From: Hyphomicrobiales bacterium
GTDB lineage: Bacteria; Pseudomonadota; Alphaproteobacteria; Rhizobiales; Afifellaceae
Reading direction: 5' to 3'
DNA length: 6,004 nt
Assembly (NCBI GenBank): GCA_013812985.1
Contig: JACCSN010000225.1
Location: 1 to 6,004, forward strand
Positions within the stretch are counted from its first letter, which is position 1. Each line of letters opens with the position of its first letter. Shown here in pieces: positions 1 through 6,004 of the stretch. Below the pieces are notes generated by a model. That model worked only from the letters and a program-made list of their open reading frames with translations, did not search any database and had not been told where the DNA came from. The translations under genes and the position numbers were made by a program.

Positions 1-1488
1 TACCGCGACATCGAGAGCAACTGGCTCCGCGACGGCGTCCTGGATCGAATGACGGCCGGCCCAAGCTCCTTCGTGATCGAGCGCCCCGGCGAAGTCGAGA
101 GCCGTTTCGAGATCCGGTCGATGACCGGCGAGCGCATCGATCTTGGCGCGTTCGCACGCATCTTCGACGTGACTCACTACCGCGACGGGCGCGGCGACGG
201 CATCTGGCGGCCGCTCATGTCGCGGCTCGGCTATTCGGGGTTTTCCGGGAGCGGGCCGGAGGGCGCGAGCTTCCGCCTGGACAGCGTGGTGATCGAGAAC
301 CTCGACGGGCGTCAGCCTGAAAAGCCCTTCACGGCCCTATGGGACAGGCTGCTCGATCCGGCCATTCCCGATGATGCGAAGTCCGACCTCGCGCTGGAGA
401 TCGTCCGCGAGACGTACGCGTCATGGCGGGTCGGGACGATTCGGATGGCTGCGCTGTCTCTCGAGGCGCCGGGCGCGCAGGCGCGGTTCTCGCTCGGCGG
501 CATCTCGGTCACGGGTCTCTCGACGGCGGGGATCGACAGCTTCGCCCTGAAGGATCTGCGCGGCGCCGGCCCGAACGGCTTCGCCGCGCTCCAAACATTC
601 GAGTTCGCCGGCCTCGTTTTTCCGGACATGCGCGCGATGATGAAGTTCGCCGCGCTTGAAACCGATGCCGATGCCGGCCAGCACGCCGACACCATCCGCT
701 CCACCTTCGCCGCGCTGCCGCGCATTCCCCATGTCGAGATCAGCGGCGCGGCCGGCGGGGAGAGCGAGGCGAAAGCCGTCACGCTGCAAAGTTTCACGCT
801 GGATTTCGGCGACTGGAGCGAGCTTTACGCGCGATCGACCGACATGCGCGTCGAAAGGCTTCGCATCCCGCGCGATCTCCTGCAGCTCGACGCCCCCACC
901 GCCGAGATCGTCAATACGCTCGGCTATCAGGATTTCGTGCTCGGCATGTCGGTTGCAGACCGCTGGTCTCCGGAGGCTGGAACGGATGACGGGCGCTGGA
1001 CCGTCACGATGCAGGACGCGGCCGATGTCGATCTTGCCTATACGCTGACCGGCGTGTCGGAGGACTGGGTGCTCCGCGCCACCGCCGCCGCGGGCCGCAC
1101 TGAGGGCAGCGAAGCGGCCCTGATGGCCATGTTCGCCGAGCTTGGCCTGAAGGGCGCCACCCTCAAGATCACCGACCGCTCGCTCCTCGACCGCGCCTTC
1201 GGCGTCGCGGCCAAGAAGCAGAACCTCTCCGTCACCGGCCCCGCCTATCGCGAGCAGCTGCGTGGCGCCCTGCCCTTCCTCCTGTCCGCGGCCGTGCCGG
1301 CGAACCTCTCAAAGCTCCTCAGCGCGCCGCTGCAGGCCTTCATGGCCGGCGGGCAGACGCTGGTGGCCGAAATCGCGCCGCCAGCGCCCATTCCGCTGAC
1401 AGACATCGCCGAAGGAATAAGCGAGCCCATGGCGCTGCCGGAGCGCCTTGGCGTGACTCTCAGATCGGAAGCTGCTCCGGCGCGGTGA
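1..1488 (+). CDS. Uncharacterised protein, 5'-truncated by window edge
   Basis: I do not recognise this family. The frame is open from base 1 (the first codons read YRDIESNWLRDGVLDR) to a TGA at 1486-1488, so at least 495 residues are encoded. The ATG at 49 is only the first in-frame ATG and is probably internal, because the preceding 16 codons read as normal protein. There is no transmembrane helix or signal peptide in the visible part; if one exists it lies off the left edge. The protein has many short alternating hydrophobic stretches that look like beta strands (for example around ARFSLGGISVTGLS and VTLQSFTLDFGDW), with helical stretches near the middle and C-terminus. This resembles in general style the large beta-rich envelope proteins of alphaproteobacteria (AsmA-like or similar), but no diagnostic motif supports that. 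It ends with a Pro/Ala-rich tail. It is transcribed alone at its 3' end, convergent with the antiporter gene, with a strong terminator 35 bases after the stop. Confidence is high that it is a gene and very low for any function. Confidence 0.85.
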   Translation, partial: YRDIESNWLRDGVLDRMTAGPSSFVIERPGEVESRFEIRSMTGERIDLGAFARIFDVTHYRDGRGDGIWRPLMSRLGYSGFSGSGPEGASFRLDSVVIENLDGRQPEKPFTALWDRLLDPAIPDDAKSDLALEIVRETYASWRVGTIRMAALSLEAPGAQARFSLGGISVTGLSTAGIDSFALKDLRGAGPNGFAALQTFEFAGLVFPDMRAMMKFAALETDADAGQHADTIRSTFAALPRIPHVEISGAAGGESEAKAVTLQSFTLDFGDWSELYARSTDMRVERLRIPRDLLQLDAPTAEIVNTLGYQDFVLGMSVADRWSPEAGTDDGRWTVTMQDAADVDLAYTLTGVSEDWVLRATAAAGRTEGSEAALMAMFAELGLKGATLKITDRSLLDRAFGVAAKKQNLSVTGPAYREQLRGALPFLLSAAVPANLSKLLSAPLQAFMAGGQTLVAEIAPPAPIPLTDIAEGISEPMALPERLGVTLRSEAAPAR

Positions 1489-1523
1489 CGGCGGCGTCGG
1501 CTCCCGCCTGCTTGCTTCCCTCG

Positions 1524-1549
1524 GCGTCCGGCATGCGGGCGCTATTTTT
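1524..1549 (+). terminator. Rho-independent terminator of the uncharacterised gene
   Basis: The arms GCGTCCG (1524-1530) and CGGGCGC (1536-1542) form a 7-bp stem with six G-C pairs and one G-U wobble, closing a 5-base loop GCATG. The stem is followed by TATTTTT (1543-1549). It starts 35 bases after the TGA at 1486-1488. The GC-rich stem, short loop and T run are the classic intrinsic terminator layout, and the orientation fits only the + strand gene. Confidence 0.75.
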
Positions 1550-1560
1550 GAACGTGAAGA

Positions 1561-1579
1561 AGGGACCGCGACGCTCCCT
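1561..1579 (-). terminator. Possible weak terminator of the antiporter gene
   Basis: The arms AGGGA (1561-1565) and TCCCT (1575-1579) can pair, with two further inner pairs after a G-G (minus strand) mismatch. Read on the minus strand the hairpin begins 32 bases past the antiporter stop and is followed by the pyrimidine stretch TCTTC rather than a pure T run. It is therefore a marginal candidate; Rho-dependent ending is equally possible. Confidence 0.25.
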
Positions 1580-1611
1580 CGCCTTCTCGAGGCAGTTCGG
1601 CCGGACGGCGC

Positions 1612-4092
1612 TTACGCCGCGCCGCGCGACTGGCCGAGCCTATCGGCGGCCACCGCCTCGATCTCGGCGCGGATTTCCGGCCGCTCATCCAGGAAGACGC
1701 GGAAGTCGCGGGCGTACAGCAGCAGCAGCTCGCAGAAGGCGATCGCCGTCACGTCCGCCATGCGCGGCGCGCCGGTGAGGAGCGCCAGCTCGCCGAAGAA
1801 ATCGCCGCGCCCCAGCCGCACCTGGCCACGGCCTGTATCGACCTCCACCGCGCCCGACGCGATGAACCACGCCGCGTCGCCGCGTTCCCCCCTGGCGATC
1901 AGCCGCTGCCCCGGAATGGCGAAGGCCGGCCGCATCAGCCGGCTGACATCCTCCACGTCGCGCTCGCCCAGCCGCTCGAAGAGCGGCACGCGTTTGATCA
2001 GCGTCGGGATGTTCAGCTTCAGATCGAGCTTCGGCCGCGCATCCCGCCGGTGCCGCTCCGCGACGTGGCCGACCAGGTCGCGACGCACCTCCGGCCCGAT
2101 CAGGCCCTCCTCGAACAGCTGCTGGTAGCCGTGCTCCTCGCGGCGAAGCGCCGACATGCGGAGGAACCGGCGTTCCAGCTCCTCGGCGTATTCGGGGTAT
2201 TGCAGGCGCAGCGCGTCGAGCGAGCGCGTCGTCGCCTCGCGGCGTTCGGTGAGCGCGAACCTCGCTGCTTCCGCGACGGACGAGCCGAGCAGCGCCTTGA
2301 GCTGCCCGTCGGCGAAGCCGAACAGCTCGTTCAGTACGATCCGGTTCACCAGGAGCGCCTCGAACCGGTTGGAAAGCTCGTTCTCCAGCGGGCGGCCCAG
2401 CCGAAGCCGTGTATGGAGCGCGTTGGCGAGCCGCATCTTGCGCGAGAAGCGGAGCGCGGCGGCCGCTTCCCGCCGGTAGCCGTCGCAGCCGGCGGAGCGT
2501 GTCGCATCGAGGAGCCGCCGCGCCCGGCTCAGGAGCAGGCCGACCATCCCCGGCGACACCGTCCGCGCCTCCAGGTGCTCCAGGATCAGGTCGTGCTCGC
2601 GGGCGGCCAAGGCGGCGAGGCCAAGCGCCAGCCGGTCCGCGCCGGAGATGCCGGCCGCGCCGTCGCGGGCTTCCGCCGCCCTTTCCTCTCCGCCGGAATA
2701 TTCGGCCGCCACGTCGGCAGCCAGCTCCGGCGACAGCGCATAGCCTTTGGCGGTCGTGGCGATGGCTTCGCGGACCTCCGCGTGGGAGAGCGCGATCGCC
2801 TGCTCGCGCAGCGCCGCGTCCGCCGGGCTCAGCCGGTCGAGGCCGAGAGCGCGCATCAGCGGCCGCAGCGTCGTGCCCTGTACAAGCAGCGTGAACAGCA
2901 CGAAGCATGTCGCGAGCACCGCGACGAAGCGCTTGATCTCTTCGGGCACGCCGGGGCTCTCCGTGACGGCGAGCGCCAACGCAAGCGTAACCGCCCCGCG
3001 CAAACCGCCCCACAGCATGACGGCGCGGTAGGATGGCGAGATTGCGGGCGACACCCGCAGCGCGCTCAGGATCGGCATGAAGCCGAAAAGCACGGCTGCG
3101 CGGGCGAGGAGAGCGGTGGCGACCAGCGTCGCGAGAAGCAACGCCTCCTGCCATCCGATATCTCGCAACAGCCGCGGCACAAGAATCGCGGCCAGGATAA
3201 AGACGAGCGACCCGGCCCAGAAGGCAAGCTGCTCCCAAACTTCCTTGACGTAGCGCCAGGAGGACGGCGAGACCCGCGCTGGCCCGAGCGCGCTGATCGT
3301 CAGTCCCGCCGCGGCGACCGCGACCGGCCCGGAGAGATGCCAGTGCTCCGCCGCCACGAAGACGAGGTAAGGCAGCGCCAGCGTCAGCGAGACCTGCACC
3401 AGCCGGTTCTCGCCGCCGCGCCTCAGAAGTGAGGCGAAGACCCGTCCGGCCAGGAGCCCGATCAGCCCGCCGGCGACCGGCACAACCGCCACCCGAAGCG
3501 CCGTTGCTCCCAATTCCACTTCGTGCCCGGTCGCCAGGAGTTCCAGAAAGATCACGAACAGCGTGATCGCCACCGCGTCGTTTAAGAGGCTTTCGCCTTC
3601 CACCAGCCGCGTCAGCCGCCCCGGCGCGCCGAGGTCCCGGAAGATGGCGATGACGGCGCTCGGATCGGTCGTCGCCACGATCGCGCCGACAAGCAGGCAG
3701 GCAATCAGCGGCGCGCCGGAGATCGGCCACAGCGCCGCCCCGATGGCGAAGGTCGCCACCAGCACCGCCACCACCGCCATGGTGAAGATCGGCACGGCGT
3801 CCTCCGCCATGTCGCGCGCGTCGATATTCAGCGCGCCCTGGAACAGCAGCGCCGGCAGGAAGATGAACAGGAACACCTGCGAATTGATCGGCAGATCCGC
3901 GATGGTCTCGGCCAGAGCTTCCATCGCGGGGCCGGACGAGGAGCCGATCAGCGTGGAGGCCGTGCCGATCAAGATCCCGAGCAGCGCAAGAATCACGCTC
4001 GACGGCAGCCGCAGCCGTCCGGCGAGCGGCTCGGCCAGGCTGACCACCGCCAACAGCGCGGCGAGGACAAGAACCATCGTCGGTATGGCCAT
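1612..4092 (-). CDS. CPA1-type Na+/H+ antiporter with C-terminal cyclic-nucleotide-binding domain
   Basis: This encodes an inner-membrane cation/proton antiporter of the CPA1 (NhaP/NHE) family, expected to exchange cytoplasmic Na+ (possibly K+) for protons. From an ATG at 4090-4092 it gives 826 residues. Residues about 5-410 hold some 12-13 hydrophobic helices and the family's conserved motifs: TDPSAV near 141, EGESLLND near 164-171 with the Asn-Asp pair of electroneutral CPA1 exchangers, and WGGLRGAV near 360. Residues about 420-695 form a charged, helical, non-membrane region. Residues about 695-815 are a cyclic-nucleotide-binding fold: the segment FFGELALL followed by PR near 764-776 matches the phosphate-binding cassette, including the Gly-Glu and Arg positions. 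The order exchanger, helical linker, nucleotide domain is that of plant SOS1 and sperm NHE (without the voltage sensor of the latter). An in-frame ATG at 4213-4215 would add 41 residues, but they are not membrane-like and have no ribosome binding site, whereas AAGGTGG precedes the chosen start. Family is secure; ion preference and ligand are inferred. Confidence 0.94.
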   Translation of the reverse strand: MAIPTMVLVLAALLAVVSLAEPLAGRLRLPSSVILALLGILIGTASTLIGSSSGPAMEALAETIADLPINSQVFLFIFLPALLFQGALNIDARDMAEDAVPIFTMAVVAVLVATFAIGAALWPISGAPLIACLLVGAIVATTDPSAVIAIFRDLGAPGRLTRLVEGESLLNDAVAITLFVIFLELLATGHEVELGATALRVAVVPVAGGLIGLLAGRVFASLLRRGGENRLVQVSLTLALPYLVFVAAEHWHLSGPVAVAAAGLTISALGPARVSPSSWRYVKEVWEQLAFWAGSLVFILAAILVPRLLRDIGWQEALLLATLVATALLARAAVLFGFMPILSALRVSPAISPSYRAVMLWGGLRGAVTLALALAVTESPGVPEEIKRFVAVLATCFVLFTLLVQGTTLRPLMRALGLDRLSPADAALREQAIALSHAEVREAIATTAKGYALSPELAADVAAEYSGGEERAAEARDGAAGISGADRLALGLAALAAREHDLILEHLEARTVSPGMVGLLLSRARRLLDATRSAGCDGYRREAAAALRFSRKMRLANALHTRLRLGRPLENELSNRFEALLVNRIVLNELFGFADGQLKALLGSSVAEAARFALTERREATTRSLDALRLQYPEYAEELERRFLRMSALRREEHGYQQLFEEGLIGPEVRRDLVGHVAERHRRDARPKLDLKLNIPTLIKRVPLFERLGERDVEDVSRLMRPAFAIPGQRLIARGERGDAAWFIASGAVEVDTGRGQVRLGRGDFFGELALLTGAPRMADVTAIAFCELLLLYARDFRVFLDERPEIRAEIEAVAADRLGQSRGAA

Positions 4093-4094
4093 GG

Positions 4095-4101
4095 CCACCT
4101 T
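4095..4101 (-). promoter_or_regulatory. Ribosome binding site deciding the antiporter start
   Basis: On the minus strand AAGGTGG is followed by CC and then the ATG at 4092-4090, placing the AAGG core five bases from the start. The alternative upstream ATG at 4215 has no purine-rich motif at a suitable distance, so this site favours the shorter protein, which begins directly with a hydrophobic helix (MAIPTMVLVL). Confidence 0.6.
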
Positions 4102-4223
4102 GGGATCTGGGACATGAGAGCATTGCCACCCGCGGCCGGCGAAGGGCAAGAGCGGGGTTTGCGCGCGAATGCAGAGGCCGGCGGCGTTCCGGATTGCTTT
4201 ACCAAACCGCAGCATGATGCGAT

Positions 4224-4237
4224 GAAAGCGTGCTTTC
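4224..4237. repeat. Short inverted repeat GAAAGC-GT-GCTTTC
   Basis: Perfect 6-base arms, GAAAGC (4224-4229) and GCTTTC (4232-4237), flank two bases, 13 bases upstream of the carboxypeptidase start at 4251. It could be an operator for a dimeric regulator or a small hairpin in the leader RNA. It is less GC-rich than its surroundings, which makes chance pairing somewhat less likely, but no known regulator motif is recognised. Confidence 0.35.
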
Positions 4238-4240
4238 GCT

Positions 4241-4244
4241 AGGA
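4241..4244 (+). promoter_or_regulatory. Ribosome binding site deciding the carboxypeptidase start
   Basis: AGGA lies six bases before the GTG at 4251. An in-frame GTG at 4230 would add seven residues (MLSLGLT) but has no comparable motif upstream and would place extra hydrophobic residues ahead of the positively charged start of the signal peptide. The GTG at 4251 gives the normal order: Arg-containing N-region, hydrophobic core, lipobox. Confidence 0.55.
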
Positions 4245-4250
4245 TTGACC

Positions 4251-5123
4251 GTGCGTCCCAGGTTCTCCCTCGTTGCCGCCGCCCTCTTTGTCGCCGCCTG
4301 CCAATCAGGACCGAGCGGCTCTGCGGGCGTCCAGACCGCGCCGCTCGCCTACCGAGAGTCAGGGGCGCGCGATCCGCGGTTCGCCGCGATCGTGGTGGAT
4401 GCGGCGAGCGGCAAGATCCTTCACGCCGAGGACGCCGACGCCCAGCGCTACCCGGCCTCCCTCGTCAAGATGATGACGCTTTATCTCCTGTTCAGCGCGG
4501 TGGAGAGCGGCCGCCTCGGCCCTCAATCCGAGCTGATCGTCTCGGCCGAGGCGGCCCGGCAGCCTCCGTCGAAGCTGGGCCTGCGCGCCGGCTCGACCAT
4601 TCGGGTCGCCGATGCCATCGCCGCGCTCTGCGTGAAGTCGGCGAACGATGTCGCCGCCGTGGTAGCGGAAAATCTCGCCGGCTCCGAAGCCGCCTTCGCC
4701 AGCGAGATGAACCGCACCGCCCGCTCGCTTGGCATGCGGTCGACCACCTTCCGCAACGCCTCCGGCCTGCCGGACCCGGCCCAGACAACCACGGCGCGCG
4801 ATATGGCCGTGCTCGCCCGCGCGCTGCAGACGCGCTTTCCGACGCACTATGCCAATTTCTCGCGAGAACGTTTTAGCTGGGACGGAAAGGTCTACGAGAA
4901 CACCAACAAGCTCCTCGGCGAGGTCTCGGGCATGGACGGCATCAAGACCGGCTACACGAACGCCTCCGGCTTCAACCTCGCCACTTCCGTCCGCCGCGGC
5001 GGACGTCGCATCATCGTGGTAGTGATGGGAGAAAGCTCGAGCGCCGCGCGCAATGCCGAAGTAGCGGCGCTGGTTTCGGCCTACATGCCTGGACAAAGCG
5101 CGTGGGCGCTTTCTTATCGCTAA
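4251..5123 (+). CDS. Serine-type D-alanyl-D-alanine carboxypeptidase (peptidase S11), predicted lipoprotein
   Basis: This is a low-molecular-weight penicillin-binding protein that removes the terminal D-Ala from peptidoglycan pentapeptides in the periplasm and so limits cross-linking. From GTG at 4251 it has 290 residues. All three active-site motifs of the family are present and ordered: SLVK with nucleophile Ser70 and Lys73, SAN at 130-132, and KTG at 232-234 in the context DGIKTGYTNASG. The N-terminus (RPRFSLVAAALFVAAC) is a type II signal peptide with lipobox VAAC, predicting lipidation at Cys17; Gln at +2 suggests outer-membrane rather than inner-membrane retention, by the E. coli rule. 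The protein ends about 55 residues after the KTG motif, so the C-terminal beta-sandwich and amphipathic anchor helix of PBP5/DacA types (commonly about 380-400 residues in all) are missing; the catalytic domain itself appears whole. Divergent from the antiporter and convergent with the HlyD-type gene. Catalytic assignment is firm; lipidation is inferred from the motif. Confidence 0.94.
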   Translation: MRPRFSLVAAALFVAACQSGPSGSAGVQTAPLAYRESGARDPRFAAIVVDAASGKILHAEDADAQRYPASLVKMMTLYLLFSAVESGRLGPQSELIVSAEAARQPPSKLGLRAGSTIRVADAIAALCVKSANDVAAVVAENLAGSEAAFASEMNRTARSLGMRSTTFRNASGLPDPAQTTTARDMAVLARALQTRFPTHYANFSRERFSWDGKVYENTNKLLGEVSGMDGIKTGYTNASGFNLATSVRRGGRRIIVVVMGESSSAARNAEVAALVSAYMPGQSAWALSYR

Positions 5124-5138
5124 GCGAGCGATCGAGGT

Positions 5139-5158
5139 CGGCGGGCGTTCATCCGCCG
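5139..5158 (+). terminator. Possible terminator hairpin after the carboxypeptidase gene
   Basis: CGGCGG (5139-5144) and CCGCCG (5153-5158) form a 6-bp all-G/C stem around an 8-base loop, starting 15 bases after the TAA at 5121-5123. The downstream bases TTCGGATCGGTTCT are only mildly T-rich, so termination efficiency is doubtful. Confidence 0.4.
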
Positions 5159-5161
5159 TTC

Positions 5162-5197
5162 GGATCGGTTCTCAAAACCCGGAACAGGAACCGGTTC
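5162..5197. repeat. Nested inverted repeats, possible terminator between convergent genes
   Basis: GGATCGGTTC (5162-5171) pairs with GAACCGGTTC (5188-5197) over ten positions, two of them G-U. The right arm is itself a perfect 10-base palindrome. An alternative fold read on the minus strand pairs CCGG (5194-5191) with CCGG (5182-5179) and runs into TTTTG, which is terminator-like for the HlyD-type gene ending at 5217. The segment lies wholly between two convergent stop codons, the place where bidirectional terminators occur. The structures are real as sequence; the terminator role is inferred. Confidence 0.4.
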
Positions 5198-5216
5198 AGG
5201 ATCGATTGGCCGCGCC

Positions 5217-6004
5217 TTATCCCTCGCGAAAGGTGCGAGCCATCTGATCGGCGAATGGCTTCGTCAAATAGGAGAGCACGCTCCGCGTGTCGGTCTGAAC
5301 GAAGGCTTCCACCGGCATGCCGGGGACGAGCTTGACTGCGCCGAGTTCGGCGATCTCCTCGTCGGAAACCCCGATGCGGAGCGTATAGAAGACAGCGCCC
5401 GTCCTGGAATCCTCCGAAACGTCCGCGGAGATGAAGATCACGCTGCCTTCGATCTCCGGCGTCGTCTGCTGATTGAAGGCGGAGAACCGAAGCGCCGCGA
5501 TTTGCCCGATGCGGATCCGGTCGATATCCTGCGGCGCGACCTTCGCCTCGATTTTGAGCGCATCCGCTTCCGGCACGATCTGCAGGATCGGCTCGCCAGC
5601 GCGGATCACGCCGCCGACCGTGTGGGCCGTGAGGCCGAAGACCACGCCGTCCTGCGGCGAACGGATGTCGACGCGGTTCAGCTCATCCACCGCCGCGGTC
5701 TTCCGCTCGGTGAGCTCGGCCGTCTTGGCGCGGATCTCCGCCAGCTCGCGCCCCACCTCGGCCCTTAGATCCTCGTCGATCTGCGCGATCTGCAGCTCGG
5801 TTTCCGTGATCCTGCCCTTCGCCTGCGCGCTGGCCGCCGTCAGCGCGCCGCGTTCGCCGTCCAGCCGGCTCGCCGCCCGCTCCAGCTCGTTGACGCGGGG
5901 GGCGGTGACCAGCTGCTTGCGGAAGAGCTCCTGCACGTTGCCAAGCTCCTTCTGCACATTCTCAATTTCCTCGGCCTTGGCTTTCGTCTGCGCTTCCAGC
6001 CCGA
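5217..6004 (-). CDS. HlyD/PrtE-family type I secretion membrane fusion protein, N-terminus beyond window edge
   Basis: This is the periplasmic adaptor of a type I secretion system, anchored in the inner membrane, linking an ABC exporter to the TolC-like outer-membrane channel. The last 261 residues are visible; the frame is open to the right edge and the GTG at 5955-5957 is internal, since coil-forming residues (LEAQTKAKAEEIEN) precede it. Visible order: a long Glu/Ala/Arg/Leu-rich coiled coil (about 115 residues, the descending half of the hairpin), the second half-lipoyl motif (IRSPQDGVVFGLTAHTVGG), a beta-barrel domain (ADALKIEAKVAPQDIDRIRIGQ), and the typical C-terminus LVPGMPVEAFVQT followed by SYLTKPFADQMARTFREG. 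That ending closely follows the HlyD family signature, with Asp where the pattern usually has Gly or Glu. Family members usually have about 430-480 residues, so roughly 40% is missing. The ABC-transporter partner is normally encoded just upstream, which here would be beyond base 6004. Substrate cannot be deduced. Confidence 0.92.
   Translation of the reverse strand, partial: GLEAQTKAKAEEIENVQKELGNVQELFRKQLVTAPRVNELERAASRLDGERGALTAASAQAKGRITETELQIAQIDEDLRAEVGRELAEIRAKTAELTERKTAAVDELNRVDIRSPQDGVVFGLTAHTVGGVIRAGEPILQIVPEADALKIEAKVAPQDIDRIRIGQIAALRFSAFNQQTTPEIEGSVIFISADVSEDSRTGAVFYTLRIGVSDEEIAELGAVKLVPGMPVEAFVQTDTRSVLSYLTKPFADQMARTFREG

Larger units (their letters stand above)
4093..4250. promoter_or_regulatory. 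Divergent promoter region between antiporter and carboxypeptidase genes
   Basis: This 158-base gap separates the two chosen divergent starts and must contain or closely adjoin promoters for both genes. I see no clear consensus boxes. TTGCTT at 4194-4199 is a plausible -35 element toward the carboxypeptidase but has no good -10 partner at 17-18 bases. On the minus strand a TTGCCC toward the antiporter likewise lacks a convincing -10 box. The region also holds a perfect inverted repeat, listed separately. Confidence 0.5.

Noticed and set aside
1485..1778. Small plus-strand open frame overlapping the end of the first gene
   Set aside because: It runs through the terminator hairpin and into the antisense of the antiporter, and its translation is an Arg/Pro-rich artefact.
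2050..3432. Open frame of 460 codons on the plus strand antisense to the antiporter gene
   Set aside because: Its composition is Arg/Gln/Glu-rich without recognisable domains, as expected for the antisense of a high-GC coding region; it has no supporting start context.
1685..4129. Very long open frame on the minus strand (814 codons) overlapping the antiporter gene in another frame
   Set aside because: It is Arg/Gly/Ala-rich low-complexity translation typical of an out-of-frame GC-rich gene, with no domain motif; the overlapping antiporter frame has all family motifs.
4134..4183. Repeated GGCCGGCG at 4134-4141 and 4176-4183 in the divergent region
   Set aside because: An 8-base G/C-only repeat is expected by chance in DNA of this composition, and the spacing matches no known operator arrangement.
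4093..4215. N-terminal extension of 41 residues for the antiporter from the ATG at 4215
   Set aside because: The extension is not hydrophobic or conserved-looking and lacks a ribosome binding site; the start at 4092 has one and begins at the first membrane helix.
4359..5096. Open frame of 245 codons on the minus strand opposite the carboxypeptidase gene
   Set aside because: It lies fully antisense to a gene with three intact catalytic motifs, and its translation is Gly/Arg-rich with no family resemblance.

Overview
The window is high-GC DNA (strong G/C preference at third codon positions) from a bacterium that is most likely an alphaproteobacterium, probably Hyphomicrobiales (Rhizobiales)-like. 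That placement is inferred from the style of the proteins: a CPA1 antiporter carrying a cyclic-nucleotide-binding domain, an HlyD/PrtE-type secretion adaptor, and a short lipoprotein D,D-carboxypeptidase. No rRNA or other marker gene is present to confirm it.

Layout from left to right. (1) Bases 1-1488, + strand: the 3' part of an unrecognised gene whose frame is open to the left edge. It is followed by a convincing Rho-independent terminator at 1524-1549. (2) Bases 1612-4092, - strand: a large sodium/proton antiporter with a membrane domain, a long helical linker and a C-terminal cyclic-nucleotide-binding fold, similar in plan to plant SOS1. (3) Bases 4093-4250: a 158-base divergent promoter region with a small inverted repeat. 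(4) Bases 4251-5123, + strand: a compact serine D-alanyl-D-alanine carboxypeptidase with a lipoprotein signal peptide. (5) Bases 5124-5216: a convergent intergenic region rich in inverted repeats. (6) Bases 5217-6004, - strand: the C-terminal part of a type I secretion membrane fusion protein, cut by the right edge.

The genes form two convergent pairs around one divergent promoter region, so no two complete genes here share an operon. Three of the four products act at the cell envelope (ion exchange across the inner membrane, peptidoglycan trimming, protein export across both membranes), but nothing in the sequence ties them into one pathway.

There is no CRISPR array, insertion sequence, tRNA, rRNA or phage gene. 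I found no clearly new system. The points most worth a second look are the domain architecture of the antiporter, the swapped membrane-anchoring mode of the carboxypeptidase, and the unidentified first gene.
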